From Tomocerus qinae (Eukaryota; Arthropoda; Collembola; Entomobryomorpha; Tomoceridae), in assembly GCA_020055645.1 (NCBI GenBank), contig CM034550.1, forward strand, positions 15,575,001 through 15,639,000: a stretch of DNA of 64,000 bases, written 5' to 3'. This document shows, piece by piece, positions 1-11,688 of the stretch (within the stretch, counting starts at the first letter, position 1; each line of letters opens with the position of its first letter). The position numbers were made by a program, and so were the translations under genes. The notes under the pieces are model-generated. The model saw only the letters and a program-made list of their open reading frames with translations. It was not told the origin of the DNA and made no database searches.

Positions 1-1014
1 AACCGATGATCATAACTAAAGGTACTCCTCCAAATTAAATGCCCCACTTCATTTCATGCAATATGTTTTCTTTGAACTTTTTGGAATTCTGTTTCCCATT
101 CTCATTGAGATATTGGAATTTTACGGGCATACATCTTCAATTTGCGAATCCGCAACTTTTGCTTTTTACTCGTTCATCTTTTCTTTCATCATTTATGGTA
201 GTTTGGTTTACTATTGAATTCTCGGATTCCAATAAGCTGCTCCTTTGCTTCGCTTTGGTTCTGTTCTATTCACTTTGGCACGTTTTGTACTCTAACGTTC
301 TAAAGATTTCATGCTTTCGTGCATGTGCCAAACAACAACTCTTCAGATCTTGTCTCGAGGATATGCATATTTATGTATGGGAAAAGGAATTTTCCATAGA
401 TATTTCTGATTACTGCTTGATCAATAGTCTCTGATAAAAAACTTCTGGAGCAACAATTTGTGTTTGTTCAGAGCAAACAAATCAAAATGTTTTTTTCCTC
501 TTGTACCTTTCCTTTACCACACATCCCTAGCGGATATTTGCATATTGTATACATTTTAAAGGTACATATCCTAACTCAATTATTAACTTACAATATTACT
601 TCTGACTATGCCCTAATACTATGCTTTACCATGAAAAGCGTTCATCAACGAGCCTAAGCAATTGATGATTTGGTAAGCCACTATTTTTGGAAGTAAATGT
701 CACAAAGATATTAAAAATAGCATTTGAAGCTCATGTGAACTTAAAAATATATCTGCTTGATCATATGCATGCTATTGCGACATACTTCTCCAGGAATAAT
801 CACCTGACACTCCACGTTCTGCTTTTGGCTAAAGAGTCTACCCACTAGACTCAGGGCTACAGCGAGAAAAATATTCAGGTGGATAGCCAAACTAATGTAA
901 AAAGATGGGCAGACCATTTCTCCATTTTCGGGAATGTGACGTTCTGTCTGCCTATTCTTTTCCATTCGAGTTGGCTCAACACCCTTACCCCCGTGGCTTG
1001 CTCTGCGACTCCCA
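1..1014. other. Non-coding flank, nothing recognised
   Basis: AT-rich sequence. A 131-codon open frame on the plus strand (39-434) has no recognisable motif and no splice or coding signature that I can defend. I see no RNA gene or transposon terminus. Confidence 0.5.
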
Positions 1015-2915
1015 TGTCTTATCCGAACGTCACGTTATGGTCGTCACGTTTATGATCTAGGACATATGACATACAATACTTACATAATTTAAGATGTTAT
1101 TAGAAACATCGGGCATTTAGATCTAAAGCTACAGCGCAATGAAAATATTTTTTGTTACTAATGCTGAATAACGACGGAATTAAAGCTTCAGAGATACCCA
1201 AAATAGATGCAACTAAGATCATCACATGACTTTATGTTACCAAACGGTCCCAATTCGGGAGCTATCTACCACAGGATTGCCAGCCAATCAGCCAAACAAA
1301 GACTCTGACTAAGTGACTACCCAGGATCTGATCATCATCTGATCGACACATTACGGTCATCACGTTTATGAAGTAGGCGTTTATGAAATTTAAATACTGA
1401 ATTACTTGGAGCACTATTAGGAGGTTCTCAAAATAGATAAAGATGCAACTAAGATCTTCACATGACTTTATGCTACCAAACGGTCCCAATTAACAATGTT
1501 GGTATATAATTTGATATCTACCACAGGATTGTCACATTGTCAGCCATACTAATTAAGACTCCTACTACCCAGGATCTGATCATCATCCGATCGACACATT
1601 ATAGTCATCACGTTTATGAGTAGGCGTTTATGAAATTTAAATACTGAAAATTACTTGGAGCTTTAGGTTCTCAAAATAGATAAAGATGCAACTAATATCT
1701 TCACATGACTTTATGCTACCAAACAGTCCCAATTAACAATGTTGGTATATAATTTGATATCTACTACAGGTTTGTCACATTGTCAGCCATACAAAGACTC
1801 CTACTACCCAGGATCTGATCATCATTCCGATCGACACATTATGGTCATCACGTTTACGAAGCAGGTGTTTATGAAATTTATCTATATTAAGATGTTTCTA
1901 AACACAATCGAAGTTTAGATCTGTAATGCAATGGAAATTATTACTGAAGTACTGCGCAAATTGGAGCTTTAGATTCTCAAAATAGATGCAACTAGGTCCT
2001 CATTCAGAAAGTTCGTATATAACTTGATTATCTACCACAGGATTGTCAGCCAAACAAAGAGTCTGACTACTCAGGATCTGATCATCCGATCGACACATTA
2101 TGTTCGTCACGTTTATGGAGTAGACATATATGAAATACATATAATAAGATGTTTCTAGACACATTCGAAGTTTGGATCTGTAATGCAATGGAAATTATTA
2201 CTGAATTACTTGGAGCTTTAGGTTCTCAAAATAGATGCAAATGCAACTAAGATCTTCACATGACTTTGTGCTATCAAACGGTCCCAATTAACAATGCTGG
2301 TATATAATTTGATATCTACCACAGGATTGTCAGCCATACAAAGACTCATACTACCCAGGACCTGATCATGCGATCGTCACATTATGGTCGTCACGTTTAT
2401 GGAGTAGAAATATGTGAAATACATCTACAATATGTTTCTAGACACATTCGACGTTTAGATCCTTAGTGCAATGGAAATTATTACTGAATTACTGCTTAAA
2501 TTGAAGCTGTAGATACCCAAAATAGATGTAAGTATAAGATCATTGCATTACTTTATGCTACAGGTCCCAATTCACAAAGTTCATACATAATTTGATATCT
2601 ACCACTACCACATGATTGTCAGACTAATAAAGACTCTGACTGCCCAGGATCTGATCATCCGATCGTCACGTTGTGATCTTCACGTTTGTTATCTAGGCCG
2701 TATGACAAACAATACTTATATAATTTAAGACATTTTTAGAAACATTTGACATTTAGATTCGTAGCTACAGTGCAATGAACATCATTTTCCATACAACTAC
2801 TGAATGAATAACTGCAGAAAACAAAGCTGTAGATACCCAAAATAGATGCAATAAAATCACAAGATCATCACATGACTCGATTTTGTGCTTCTAAACAGTC
2901 GCAATACGTTAAGTC
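1015..2915. repeat. Degenerate tandem array, about seven units of 240-315 bp
   Basis: The landmark CACGTTT recurs at about 1045, 1361, 1609, 1849, 2108, 2392 and 2681, each time inside the same context. That context is a preceding CAGGATCTGATCAT and GATCGACACATTA-like segment, and a following block with AAATAGATGCAACTAAGATC and a TATCTACCACAGGATTGTCAG-like segment. The first and last units are the longest and share an ATGACATACAATACTTA-like stretch that the inner ones lack, so the inner units look internally deleted. No coding capacity is visible; the small ORFs here simply follow the repeat. Confidence 0.85.
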
Positions 2916-3084
2916 CTTATTGAATTTGATAGCTATCATATAGATCGATTTGAGTGCGTCAGCAGGCCAAACTCACATACTTCAAGTCTTCCAAATGTAT
3001 TTTTACATTTTAATTGCCCCGAATCTTATGTAACCCCTCACATGATCAGTCAGGAGATGCACGTCTACAACCCACACATCATGT

Positions 3085-3285
3085 GATCATGAGATGTCCA
3101 GAACCCAGACAATGATATCACGAGATACATCTTCGACCGCACCCATTGTGAGATCATGAGATGTCTTAAACCCAGACAATATGAAATCACGAGATATCGG
3201 AACTATGGAAGATCACGAGATATCGGAACTGGGAAGATCACAAGATATCGGAACTCGAAGATCATAAGACATCGGAACTCGGAAG
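3085..3285. repeat. Minisatellite, 25-bp and 67-bp periods
   Basis: Four units of about 25 bp built on ATCACGAGATATCGGAACT start at 3186, 3212, 3237 and 3260. Just upstream, GATCATGAGATGTC is repeated at 3085 and 3152 with a shared AACCCAGACAAT, which gives a 67-bp direct repeat containing half-diverged copies of the same motif. The region looks like local expansion next to the larger array. Confidence 0.8.
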
Positions 3286-4240
3286 ATTCCGATCGGGACA
3301 TGAAATACGGAGCATCAGACATGAGCAATACGAACAAAATGTTACAAAGTAATGCAATTAGGTGAAAACTGTAGTCTGTAGTGTAGCTCCTACCTGTAGA
3401 AGGTCCTAGCGATTGCGCACTGATGCAAGGCTCATAATGTATATTACTATATTCTTTGTCATACTATAAAGATGCAATGATCAAATAGTCATTCTAAATT
3501 GACAAATTTTGTGCCTGCCTTTCCGAGCTTTGCTTCCAGGTAGCTTGCGGAGCAATGAGTGACGTCAATCACTTCGCTTGCTCCGAAGTACCATTAGATG
3601 AAGTAAGGAAAAGCATTTGTTAAATCCAAAGGCAGTTGAATATTCGGTAGCTTTATACATTTGGTAGAACATATAGAATATTATGCTACAGGAACAGAGG
3701 GAAATAAAATCAATACGTTTATATATACAATTAAAATATGTCACCACAATGACGTATGTAAGTTTAACAGGTCGTCAATAGTCAATACATAGTATATACA
3801 AATAATATACAATTTTTACTATCTACGGGTTGTAATAATTACAGGATGAAACTTTATTTTAACAAAATATTTCAGCCGATATTCGACAAATCTACTATTT
3901 GCATTAGCATCTATGGACACACTTAACTGTACTAACGTTATACATACATTACGCTCTCAATATCAGCACACATGTAAGATTAACATTATGATAATCAATT
4001 TTAACTTTATGATACAGATTTTTAACTATAAAATATTAATTACTGACACTAGTAACAATCGGCCGAACAAAATATTTATAGCGATCACCACTTCATAGTT
4101 CATCAAATTGTACAAAATACATGCACAAATACCACAGCACTCCCCCTGCATTTCTGCTTTGAGTAGGTATGTAAGTATATACAATGACGTTTATTTAGCA
4201 AATGTAAAACAAACAGAAACCAGCAGCATTCACTGCTAAT
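3286..4240. other. Intergenic DNA downstream of CHERP
   Basis: AT-rich sequence after the minisatellite. It may contain alternative 3' ends of the CHERP transcript: minus-strand AATAAA hexamers also occur at 4190-4195 and 3853-3858. No gene is seen. Confidence 0.45.
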
Positions 4241-4246
4241 TTTATT
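4241..4246 (-). terminator. Probable polyadenylation signal of CHERP
   Basis: This is the first AATAAA on the minus strand after the CHERP stop codon at 4510, about 265 nt downstream. Further AATAAA hexamers at 4190 and 3853 could serve as alternatives. Confidence 0.5.
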
Positions 4247-4509
4247 TTTATGTTCTTTGAAGAATAAAAATGAAAATAAATTAGGCAAAAAGTGTCCCTA
4301 ATTGCGCCGCACCATTCTGTGTATAAGGAAAATGTATCAATTACGAGAAAAGGCCAATTTGTAAATCAAATTATTAGATTTAGCTGAACTCTAAATTTTA
4401 CTACGTTTTAACACGAAAATCACAAAAGATATTCATTAAAAACTATCCCAGATTTCATATCGATATTTTATCTTAGCAAACAAATACATACAAACTAAAT
4501 TACGTAATT

Positions 4510-7500
4510 TCAGAGTCTTTCTTCAGCTCGCTGCCTCATTCTCTCCACAAAGGCTTGTCCTTTAGACTTTCGATAGCTTTCGAATGGATCATTCATAGAT
4601 ATTCCAACTCCCTTATACTGATCTTTCTTTTCACGCAGTTCTCCTCCTGAGATAGGGGCTTCAATACCTGTACATAATTATTATAGTTGCCAATTAGTTT
4701 CCTTTTATTTTACAATGAAGTTCGATTGCAACAATACTAAATAAAAAATTATCGCACCTTGTTCGTTGGCGCCTAAGCCAGTACCACCCCAACCCATTTT
4801 TTTCAGCAATTGGTGACCTTTGTTACTTTCATCCAACTTACGTTCCATTCCAAGTCCAACAGTCCTTTAAATATATGCATCAAATTGCAATTAGTACATC
4901 AAAAATAATCTTACAACTTATTGCATTTTATTCCAATGTGTTGATAGCAATCTCAGCAATGTATCGCAATTAAAATAAATTGATTATGTAAACCGTATCA
5001 CTTAAATAATGATTGAATTACCCAAAACTAGGAGGAGTAGGGGTCCGTCTACCAGGGCTTCTTGACTTAGATCTTGACCGCCTGCCTTTACGACGGCGGG
5101 CGTTCGGAGAACGTGATCTTGAACGACGTCGTTTTGGAGGCGTGGGCGATTTGCTTAAGAATAAGAGACGTAGAACTAATGACAATGTTATCGACAATAT
5201 ATTAAAGCTGATAAGTAAAAACTAGTCATTCAATTTACCTCTGATATCTTCGTCTAGGTGGAGATCTACCAGCTCCTGGAGAAGATTCCCTCCTGATGGG
5301 AGTTGGTGATCGGCTCTTTTCTCGTCTGCCTTCCCTGATGTCATCTTCTTTCTTCTTTCTTGCGATATTCTTAGTTTTAAAATATTCATAGAGTCCTAGT
5401 CTTTCCCATCCCTCCCTAAAAAAATAGTAAGTTACATTACATTACAAAAAACATAGTGCTGTGTTCTTGATATATAACATTCTTCCAGCAAATTTACGAA
5501 TAACGCAGTAGTAATGTTTTAAGCGTATTCGCATTTGAAATATTTTAATGAAGTATCCTGATTTAAATAATGTGGAAAATTAATAGCACGGCTAACGGGC
5601 TAACGTCAGGAATCACTTTTAATGTAATAAAAATGTTCTTCACCTATGTTGCGTAACGTCTACGTTGTATTATGTATGCCATGCCAGTGTTGGGATAACT
5701 TTTGATTGTAAAGCGCAAGAATGCATAATTTTTAACTCTCGTCTCAATCTCGAAAGATCGAACCTGTATTCCGTCATATTTGCATGTTTAACTTTAGTGT
5801 TGGAATGTGCATTGGATACACACCTTTGTGCTACTGTGGTTGGCGACGTTAGCGACACTATTCATGACTGTCATGACATAGAACATACATACAAGGTAGG
5901 TAAAATCATACACCGAAACCCTGCCTACGTATACTACCTGGGTACCCCCCCTAGAAAGTACCCAAGAACATTGCCAGGGTAGTACCCCCCCTGAGCCCTG
6001 GCCACTGGCGGTAGTACGGAGGTACCCCCCCTAGGAAGGCTGAGGGTTTCGGTGTATGGGTAAAATTGTTCTATCTCCCAGACCTAAGAATATTTTTAGT
6101 ACTAGTATCGACTTTTTAATAGAGACTTGAGACGGTCCAATTTTTTAAAACTGCTCGTTTGATTTCATTGTGTTAGTTTAGTATTTTGTCATGTTCTCGA
6201 TAAATTGACGGGCTTCTATGTTGGCTGAAGGGTAGTACTTTCTCAGAAAATAATCTAAATCCATAGGTTGATGTTGAAATAGGTAGTAAATTGAGACTTT
6301 ACAAAATTCTCCATTGAAAAATACAAACAACGATTTCTGAACTTCTGCCTTCTGAATGAAGAACTCGTAGAAAGTTTTTAAAATGCTGCATTTATAACGC
6401 AAGAATTACGATTTGTCATTTGTTTCATAAATAGTACTTTTGCTCACTCTCTTGCAACTGAAGCCAATACAAAGAATCGATAAGCATATACATAATAGTA
6501 CTTTAATACCATATACATAAACCATAAGCAATAAACTCATGTAAGAAAATTTCATATTATTTACCATTATTTCTATAAGTTTTGTCATTGCATTAGTTTC
6601 ATTCGAATAGCAAATGACTTTGCATAAAATAATAATTATGTGAATGATAGGCCTGCATAGCAATACTATTCGAAGAAATAACTATCGTGGATATTTTGTG
6701 CTAAATAACGGAAAGTAGGTAGTACTTACGAATCTCTGGGTAAATCATGAGTTGGTTGGGAATAGAAAGCTTCAACTGCTTGAATTAAACGTTCACTAGG
6801 AGGACACGGAGGTGGCAGTCGAATGGCCCTTGGATCAATGGGCTTGTAATTGTCATCTTCATGCTACAACACAATAATACAAAATTAAAACTTATATTTG
6901 TAGTTTTTGTAGATATGTTAGGAGTACAAAGTACTAAAGTAGTAAACGCAATTGTTGTTCAACATAGTAGATAGTAACATTTGAAAGCAGTAACAGTAGC
7001 TATTGTAAAAACTGCAATATTTTAATAAAGCCAACCTCCGAAATTCATTTGAAAGTATAATTCGAAGGACTTGATTTAAAAACAAAATTGAAATACAGAA
7101 ACTTGCTACATAATGCATAAATGTAAATAAAGATGCTTGAATAAACAAGAAAAAATTGAAAAAAATTATAAAAACTTTTGCCACAAGAATTTTAAATACT
7201 AAAAATCTTGGCATAATCTCATTCTGTGAAACCAGTTTAACGGTCAATTCTAGACCTCGCATTTTAGAAATGTAGAATATACAGAAACTTAATACTAACC
7301 TTTACCAATGGAACCATAAGTCCAGCAGGTAGTTCATAATATGGCAAGGATGGGATTAATTCTTTTTCGGGAGGAGGGGTAGGAAATCCAGGGGGAGGTC
7401 GACTTATATCTGGAATGTTCACGTTATTTCCAGAATCATCTCTTTGAGGACCACCTGCTCCCAATTGCTGATTCATATACTGTTGACCTTGTCCTTGTCC

Positions 7501-10024
7501 AGGATATCCTGTCATTAACTGGGAAGCAAGAGTATTTGTGGGTCCAGGAACAATTTGAGTCGGGGCAGGTATATTAACTAAACCAGGTCCAGCGGTGGAA
7601 ATATTTGGGACAAAACTTGGCTCTGGAGGCGCTGCAATTAGCGGTATTTGATTCCTTGCAAGGGCTATTTGTTGCTGAAGCTGCAGTTGTTGCTGGAGGA
7701 TAGCTTGCTGGATTTGTTGTTCTAAAGCCTACACAAATCAATCGTATAATTAAGTTTCGAAAATAAGCAGTTGCAAGTAGAAATAATATTACTGACCTTC
7801 ACACTTGTGACAACATGCTGACAAAACATTTGATGTTGATTTTGGTAATTTTCATATGTTTGCTGCATATTCGCCGCAATTTGGGCAACAACTACTGCAT
7901 GACGTTTCATTAAATCTGCTTGATATTCCAGCCAAGTTTGGCTATAATTCCTTAGCTTTTCTACAGCAGATTTACTAACGTAATTAGACTTTGACTCCCA
8001 TAAACTAAATAATTTATCCAGTTTTGCAACATTGTCGTCGTTAGTAGCTTCTGCAACCTTGGAATAGCAGAACATAGGAATAACCATTGCTTCCAAGACC
8101 TGTTGCAAGTCTTCTGCCCCTTTTCTCATGCTGCAAAACCATTCATATTTTTTAAACATATACCATTGCTTTCATTTAAGTGTATCATAAAGAGTATTTA
8201 CAAAATTGAAGATTATTACCAATGATGCAAGACATCATTTACTAAGTAAATTATATGTAATCTCTTGTTAAAACTGGATTCTGGATCAGTCGTTCTATTG
8301 ATATAAAAAATTGTAAGTCACAAAATTCCGATAGAAGTACTATACAAAAAATCAATTATAGTTCGCTGACGTACTTTCTCAGGAGAAAATTTGTAACTAA
8401 AGTGTAATGTCTCTGGGTGGAGGTGTGGGTAAAAATCCAAGCTTTTCCATTAGATATTGCGTCTTTAGTACAACTTTCGATGATAGGTCCCAATACCGTG
8501 TCGAATTCGTCCATATTGACATTCAATTCCGATGATAATTGCTTTATTTCAGCATCTTGAACAATGCGAATAGACTCCTCAATTTGTTGCTGCTGCTGGG
8601 CCATTAGGACTTGCTGCTGTCCAGCTAAATTTTTTTCCGACTGGCGAATTTGTTCTTCTAATGCCTGTTTTTGAACTTTCAAAGCCTCAATGTTTACAAC
8701 AGGAGTAGGTGCTGGAGGATTCTGTAATAATGTTGGAGCTGGACCAGGCTGAATAGGCTGATTAGGGCCAGGTCTTTCAAAGTTGGTTCCTAAGTTTAAA
8801 CGTTGATCCAAACTCATTCCACTAGAGTTACGCTCAAAGTCAAAACTAGGGCCAGGGCCAGAAGAATTTGGTCTTTCGAAATTAGAACCATTGCCTGAGG
8901 GACCTCTTTCGAAATTAGGTCCACTTCCAGGAGGGCCTCTTTCAAAATTTGGTACATTACCGGGTCTCTCGAAATTGGCTCCAGGCCCTGGAAGTCCCCT
9001 CTCAAAATTAGGACCTCTGTCAAAATTAGGAGCTGATCCAGCCGGTAAATCTAAGTTTGGTCTTTCAAAATTCGGTCCAGGCCCAGGCCCAGATCCAGGC
9101 CGATTAAAATGGCCAGGTCCTGGCCCTTGCCGATTCTCAAAATTTCCTGGTGATGGTCCAACAGGTCCTCGTTGATCAAAATCTTGAGAGCGAGGATCAA
9201 AATTTCCTGGAGGTCGCTGATCAAAATTGGCTCCAAATGGCCGCTGCTCAAAATTCCCTTGGCCAGGTCTTTGATCGTAGTTATTGCCTCCGGGCATACC
9301 CTGTCGCTCAAAATTTCCTGGAGGCCCAGCGTCTGTAAATCCTCCACTTTGGGGTCTGTCAAAATTTTGGAAATTTTGCATTGGAGGTCTTTCAAAATTT
9401 GGAATTGGAGCTCGATCGAAATTTTGCATGGGTCCGGATTGTTGCTGATCAAATCCTCTATCAAAGTTTCCTCCTCCTACCCCTCCTCTAATGCTTTGTT
9501 CAAACATTTGTTGTGATTGTTGAGGTGGTGGAAATCGTTGTTGCATCCCATGCATACCAAAGTTTTGATTGGGCCCAAAATTTTGTGATCCTCCAGGTCC
9601 TCCACCCATTTGTTGTAACTGCTGCTGTCTTGATTGCTTATGCTTCAATACAGCTTGTTCCGTTGTCACTCGGTACATATAATAATTGTAAAACTCTCCT
9701 CCAAATAAGAAAGCGAACCGTGGGTTAGATCTTTGTTTTTGCTTAGTCATGGATTCAAACTCTTGTCCATTTCTTGCAACAAAAACCGCAAGTTTCTCAA
9801 TAATATTTCTAAGGTCTTCATCTAAAATGAAAAACACAACGTATTATTAGACTTACCGACTTACCATATGCACAATGAATATAGTTGATTGTGAACCATC
9901 TAGCTAAGTTCCACGTCCACATACAACTTCGGCATATCTCCCATTCATACATTGAATACAATATAATTCTTAAAACTTGAAATTAATATATATTTATACC
10001 TTGCGGAGGTTGTGGAAGCTCCAT
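4510..10024 (-). CDS. CHERP: CHERP-like splicing factor (SURP, CID, SR-rich, G-patch)
   Basis: Ten coding exons join in phase: 10000-10024, 8375-9821, 8220-8294, 7797-8130, 7300-7728, 6730-6863, 5239-5415, 5022-5153, 4758-4864 and 4510-4667. All introns are GT-AG. The predicted protein is 1005 aa; human CHERP is about 916. Domains in order: a SURP module near residues 10-60 (FAFLFGGEFYNYY), a Gln- and Gly-rich region, an NF[DE] repeat region at 127-360, a coiled-coil-like Gln-rich stretch at 381-437, a CTD-interacting domain near 445-600 (RLHIIYLVNDVLHHC), the conserved PYYELPAGLMVPLVK block near 757-770, an Arg/Ser-rich tract at 835-915, and a G-patch near 930-955 (KGHQLLKKMGWGGTGLGANE) followed by the conserved DQYKGVG tail. 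Members of this family are nuclear U2 snRNP-associated splicing regulators, and the mammalian protein was first tied to ER calcium homeostasis. The start MELPQPPQ resembles the human N terminus, which supports the tiny first exon. Confidence 0.93.
5416..6729 (-). other. CHERP intron 6 (1.3 kb)
   Basis: This intron runs between the exon ending in PTHDLPRDS and the exon beginning EGWERLGLYEYF. It has a GTAAGT donor and a TTTTTTTAG acceptor on the minus strand. It contains the 152-bp MITE; the rest is AT-rich with no other feature seen. Confidence 0.85.
5907..6058. mobile_element. 152-bp MITE with 16-bp TIRs and a perfect 8-bp TSD
   Basis: The left end CATACACCGAAACCCT (5907-5922) is the exact reverse complement of the right end (6043-6058). 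The flanking octamer GGTAAAAT is present immediately outside both ends (5899-5906 and 6059-6066). An 8-bp duplication fits the hAT or P superfamilies; the tips (CATACACC) do not decide between them. The interior has three copies of GGTACCCCCC- or AGTACCCCCC-like sequence and no ORF, so the element is non-autonomous. It lies in the CHERP intron 5416-6729. Confidence 0.88.
6864..7299 (-). other. CHERP intron 5
   Basis: AT-rich intron with a GTTAGT donor and a GTTGTAG acceptor. The 114-codon minus-strand open frame inside it has no coding features and is interpreted as chance. Confidence 0.8.
8767..9468 (-). repeat. Coding repeat in CHERP: 17 NF[DE] motifs
   Basis: Residues 127-360 of the CHERP model carry 17 copies of NFDR, NFER or close variants (NFEQ, NFDQ, NFDP, NFEN), separated by Gly/Pro-rich spacers of about 5-20 residues. 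The codons vary between copies (AAT/AAC, TTT/TTC, GAA/GAG, AGA/CGA), so it is not a fresh DNA expansion. Vertebrate CHERP has proline-rich low complexity elsewhere but not this motif as I know it. The long ORFs on the opposite strand here are by-products of this composition. Confidence 0.85.
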
Positions 10025-10686
10025 TTTTAGTTCAGTCAATTACTTCTTAACGCCCAAAACGTATTATCAGCAGATTCGTTGTTCGTTCTGATTTCATAAA
10101 TCTTATTTAGTAGAAAAAGTTGACTTTCCCTTGTGAATGGTATTGGTAAAGATGCCGGTCAAATTCTGGAATGAGCAGAACTTCTACTTCTTCCTAGTTG
10201 TTCAACCTTCTATCATCTGGAATCTCCTCATGAATCGCTGACGTGTCGGCTATCAAACTACGGCTGGCAATTTCCGCAATTGGCACTTAGCTTCTAGCTA
10301 GCTACAATTCAGCATACTATTTTGTTTCCAATTTTCACCTTTACAATATTTGTTATCCAGGCAAACTGATGGCTTCTCTAAACTGAAAATCAGCTGCACA
10401 AAATGTGATGAGCCATCACAGCCAAATATTGAATGGACATTTTAGAAACCAAGATAGATTTTCATAAAACAAAATTTCTAAAATTGTACCCTTTTTGTCC
10501 GGAGTCGCTAGATTTGATTTCTGTGTGTGGTGAACAAAAACTGATGAAAAGTAAACATCGCTAAAACTCTTTACAAGTGGTTGAATCTGCCGGCTTTGTA
10601 AGCCATGAAAAGTGATTGATCCAGGATAAAGCGCGCGCAGTTCAAACGCATTAACTTTCACCACAAATTAAAAATCTTGTCCACGT
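10025..10686. promoter_or_regulatory. Candidate shared upstream region of divergent CHERP and NSF
   Basis: CHERP (minus) starts at 10024. The GC-richer leader of NSF (plus) begins somewhere after about 10690, marked by GAGAGA-type runs at 10692-10712. No TATA box is evident on either side. A divergent promoter is inferred from layout only. Confidence 0.4.
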
Positions 10687-11688
10687 ATGTATGAGAGAAC
10701 GAGAGAGCTGAGAGCTCACAAGCTTATTCATTGTCATTGTCAGCCCAGCCTTCGAACCGAAGAAGTGAAAGTCTTGTACTCCTCTCTCTTGTTCAGATAC
10801 TCCCTTCATAGGGTTTTATCGATCTGGTTATCAACAGAAGTCACCAGAGTCCAGTCATCCAGTCTATCGAGGCTTGAGCCCCGAGTATTCGCGAATCAAA
10901 CCGGAAACGCGTGTGTCCAAGTTTGCAGGGGTAGTAAGGAGAGTTTTTGGGCTGAGAATTTCAGTCCCCGTCAGACTACTACAAAATAAAGTTGCTGATT
11001 CTGGAAAGCAGTGCAGTAAGCAAAAGGATCCGTTGAATGTTCGTTTATGTTCGCCGATTCTCGACAAGGCAATTCGGGAAGAGCCTACTGCTTGGTGCAG
11101 AAACCGGAGTTCTGGGATAGAAAAATTTGGTTTGTGAACGAAGAACTGTTTCAGTGTTCAGTATTCTGGTGCTGACAGTGAAGCAGAGAGTTTGCTTCAG
11201 CCGATCCTCTGACCGTGCCGGAACGTTTGGAAGTTTCGGAAGGCAACCAGCCAGCGCGGATGGCAGAAGCAGAATATTGGCATCAAGAGAAACTATAGCT
11301 ATACCTGGAGACTGCTACTACTAGGACTTTGGACTAGTCCTCGACAAGTAAAACGTGCTACGTCAAGAAAGTGTTCTACAGTATTCGGCTGAATCGACTC
11401 GGCTTTGGTCCTTGACTTTCTCGTTCGGATGGTTGTTGGTCCTCTCTGGTTGGGTTCTGTTCGTAGTACGCCGTTCGCTCAACGATTCGGTATTTCAGCA
11501 TTTCCAAAACAGAGTGAACTGTAATAATAATATCCAAAAGAAGCTCTTCTAACGTTAACGTAACCGTAACATCGACATCGTTCCTTTGTCCGTGTCCTGA
11601 TATTTTCTCCTCTCTGAAAAATACCCGCATCGAATCGGGTCGGATATTCCCTTCGGTTTCTCTACAGGAGCAGTAGAAAGAAAGCAAC
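10687..11688 (+). promoter_or_regulatory. Probable long 5' leader of NSF with upstream ORFs
   Basis: About 1 kb directly upstream of the NSF start codon is visibly more GC-rich than the surrounding introns and holds several short open frames (from 10687, 11127 and 11355), none with a recognised motif. TCAGT-like initiator sequences occur near 11147-11160. The transcription start could lie at either end, so the leader length is uncertain. Confidence 0.45.

Noticed and set aside
39-434. 131-codon ORF rich in Phe and Leu
   Set aside because: The composition is that of translated AT-rich DNA; no splice sites or receptor motifs could be defended.
8278-8400. Alternative reading frame at the end of CHERP exon 2 that also looked coding
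   Set aside because: The frame giving HYTLVTNFLLRK aligns with the CID of human CHERP and joins in phase to the next exon through a GTACGT donor.
8891-9516. Several plus-strand ORFs opposite CHERP exon 2, including one rich in PLSKLG/PLSKFG repeats
   Set aside because: They mirror the NF[DE]-R repeat on the coding strand; the minus-strand reading matches CHERP domains on both sides.
10687-10989. 100-codon ORF upstream of NSF as a separate gene
   Set aside because: No motif, and it lies in the probable NSF 5' leader, so it is treated as an upstream ORF at most.
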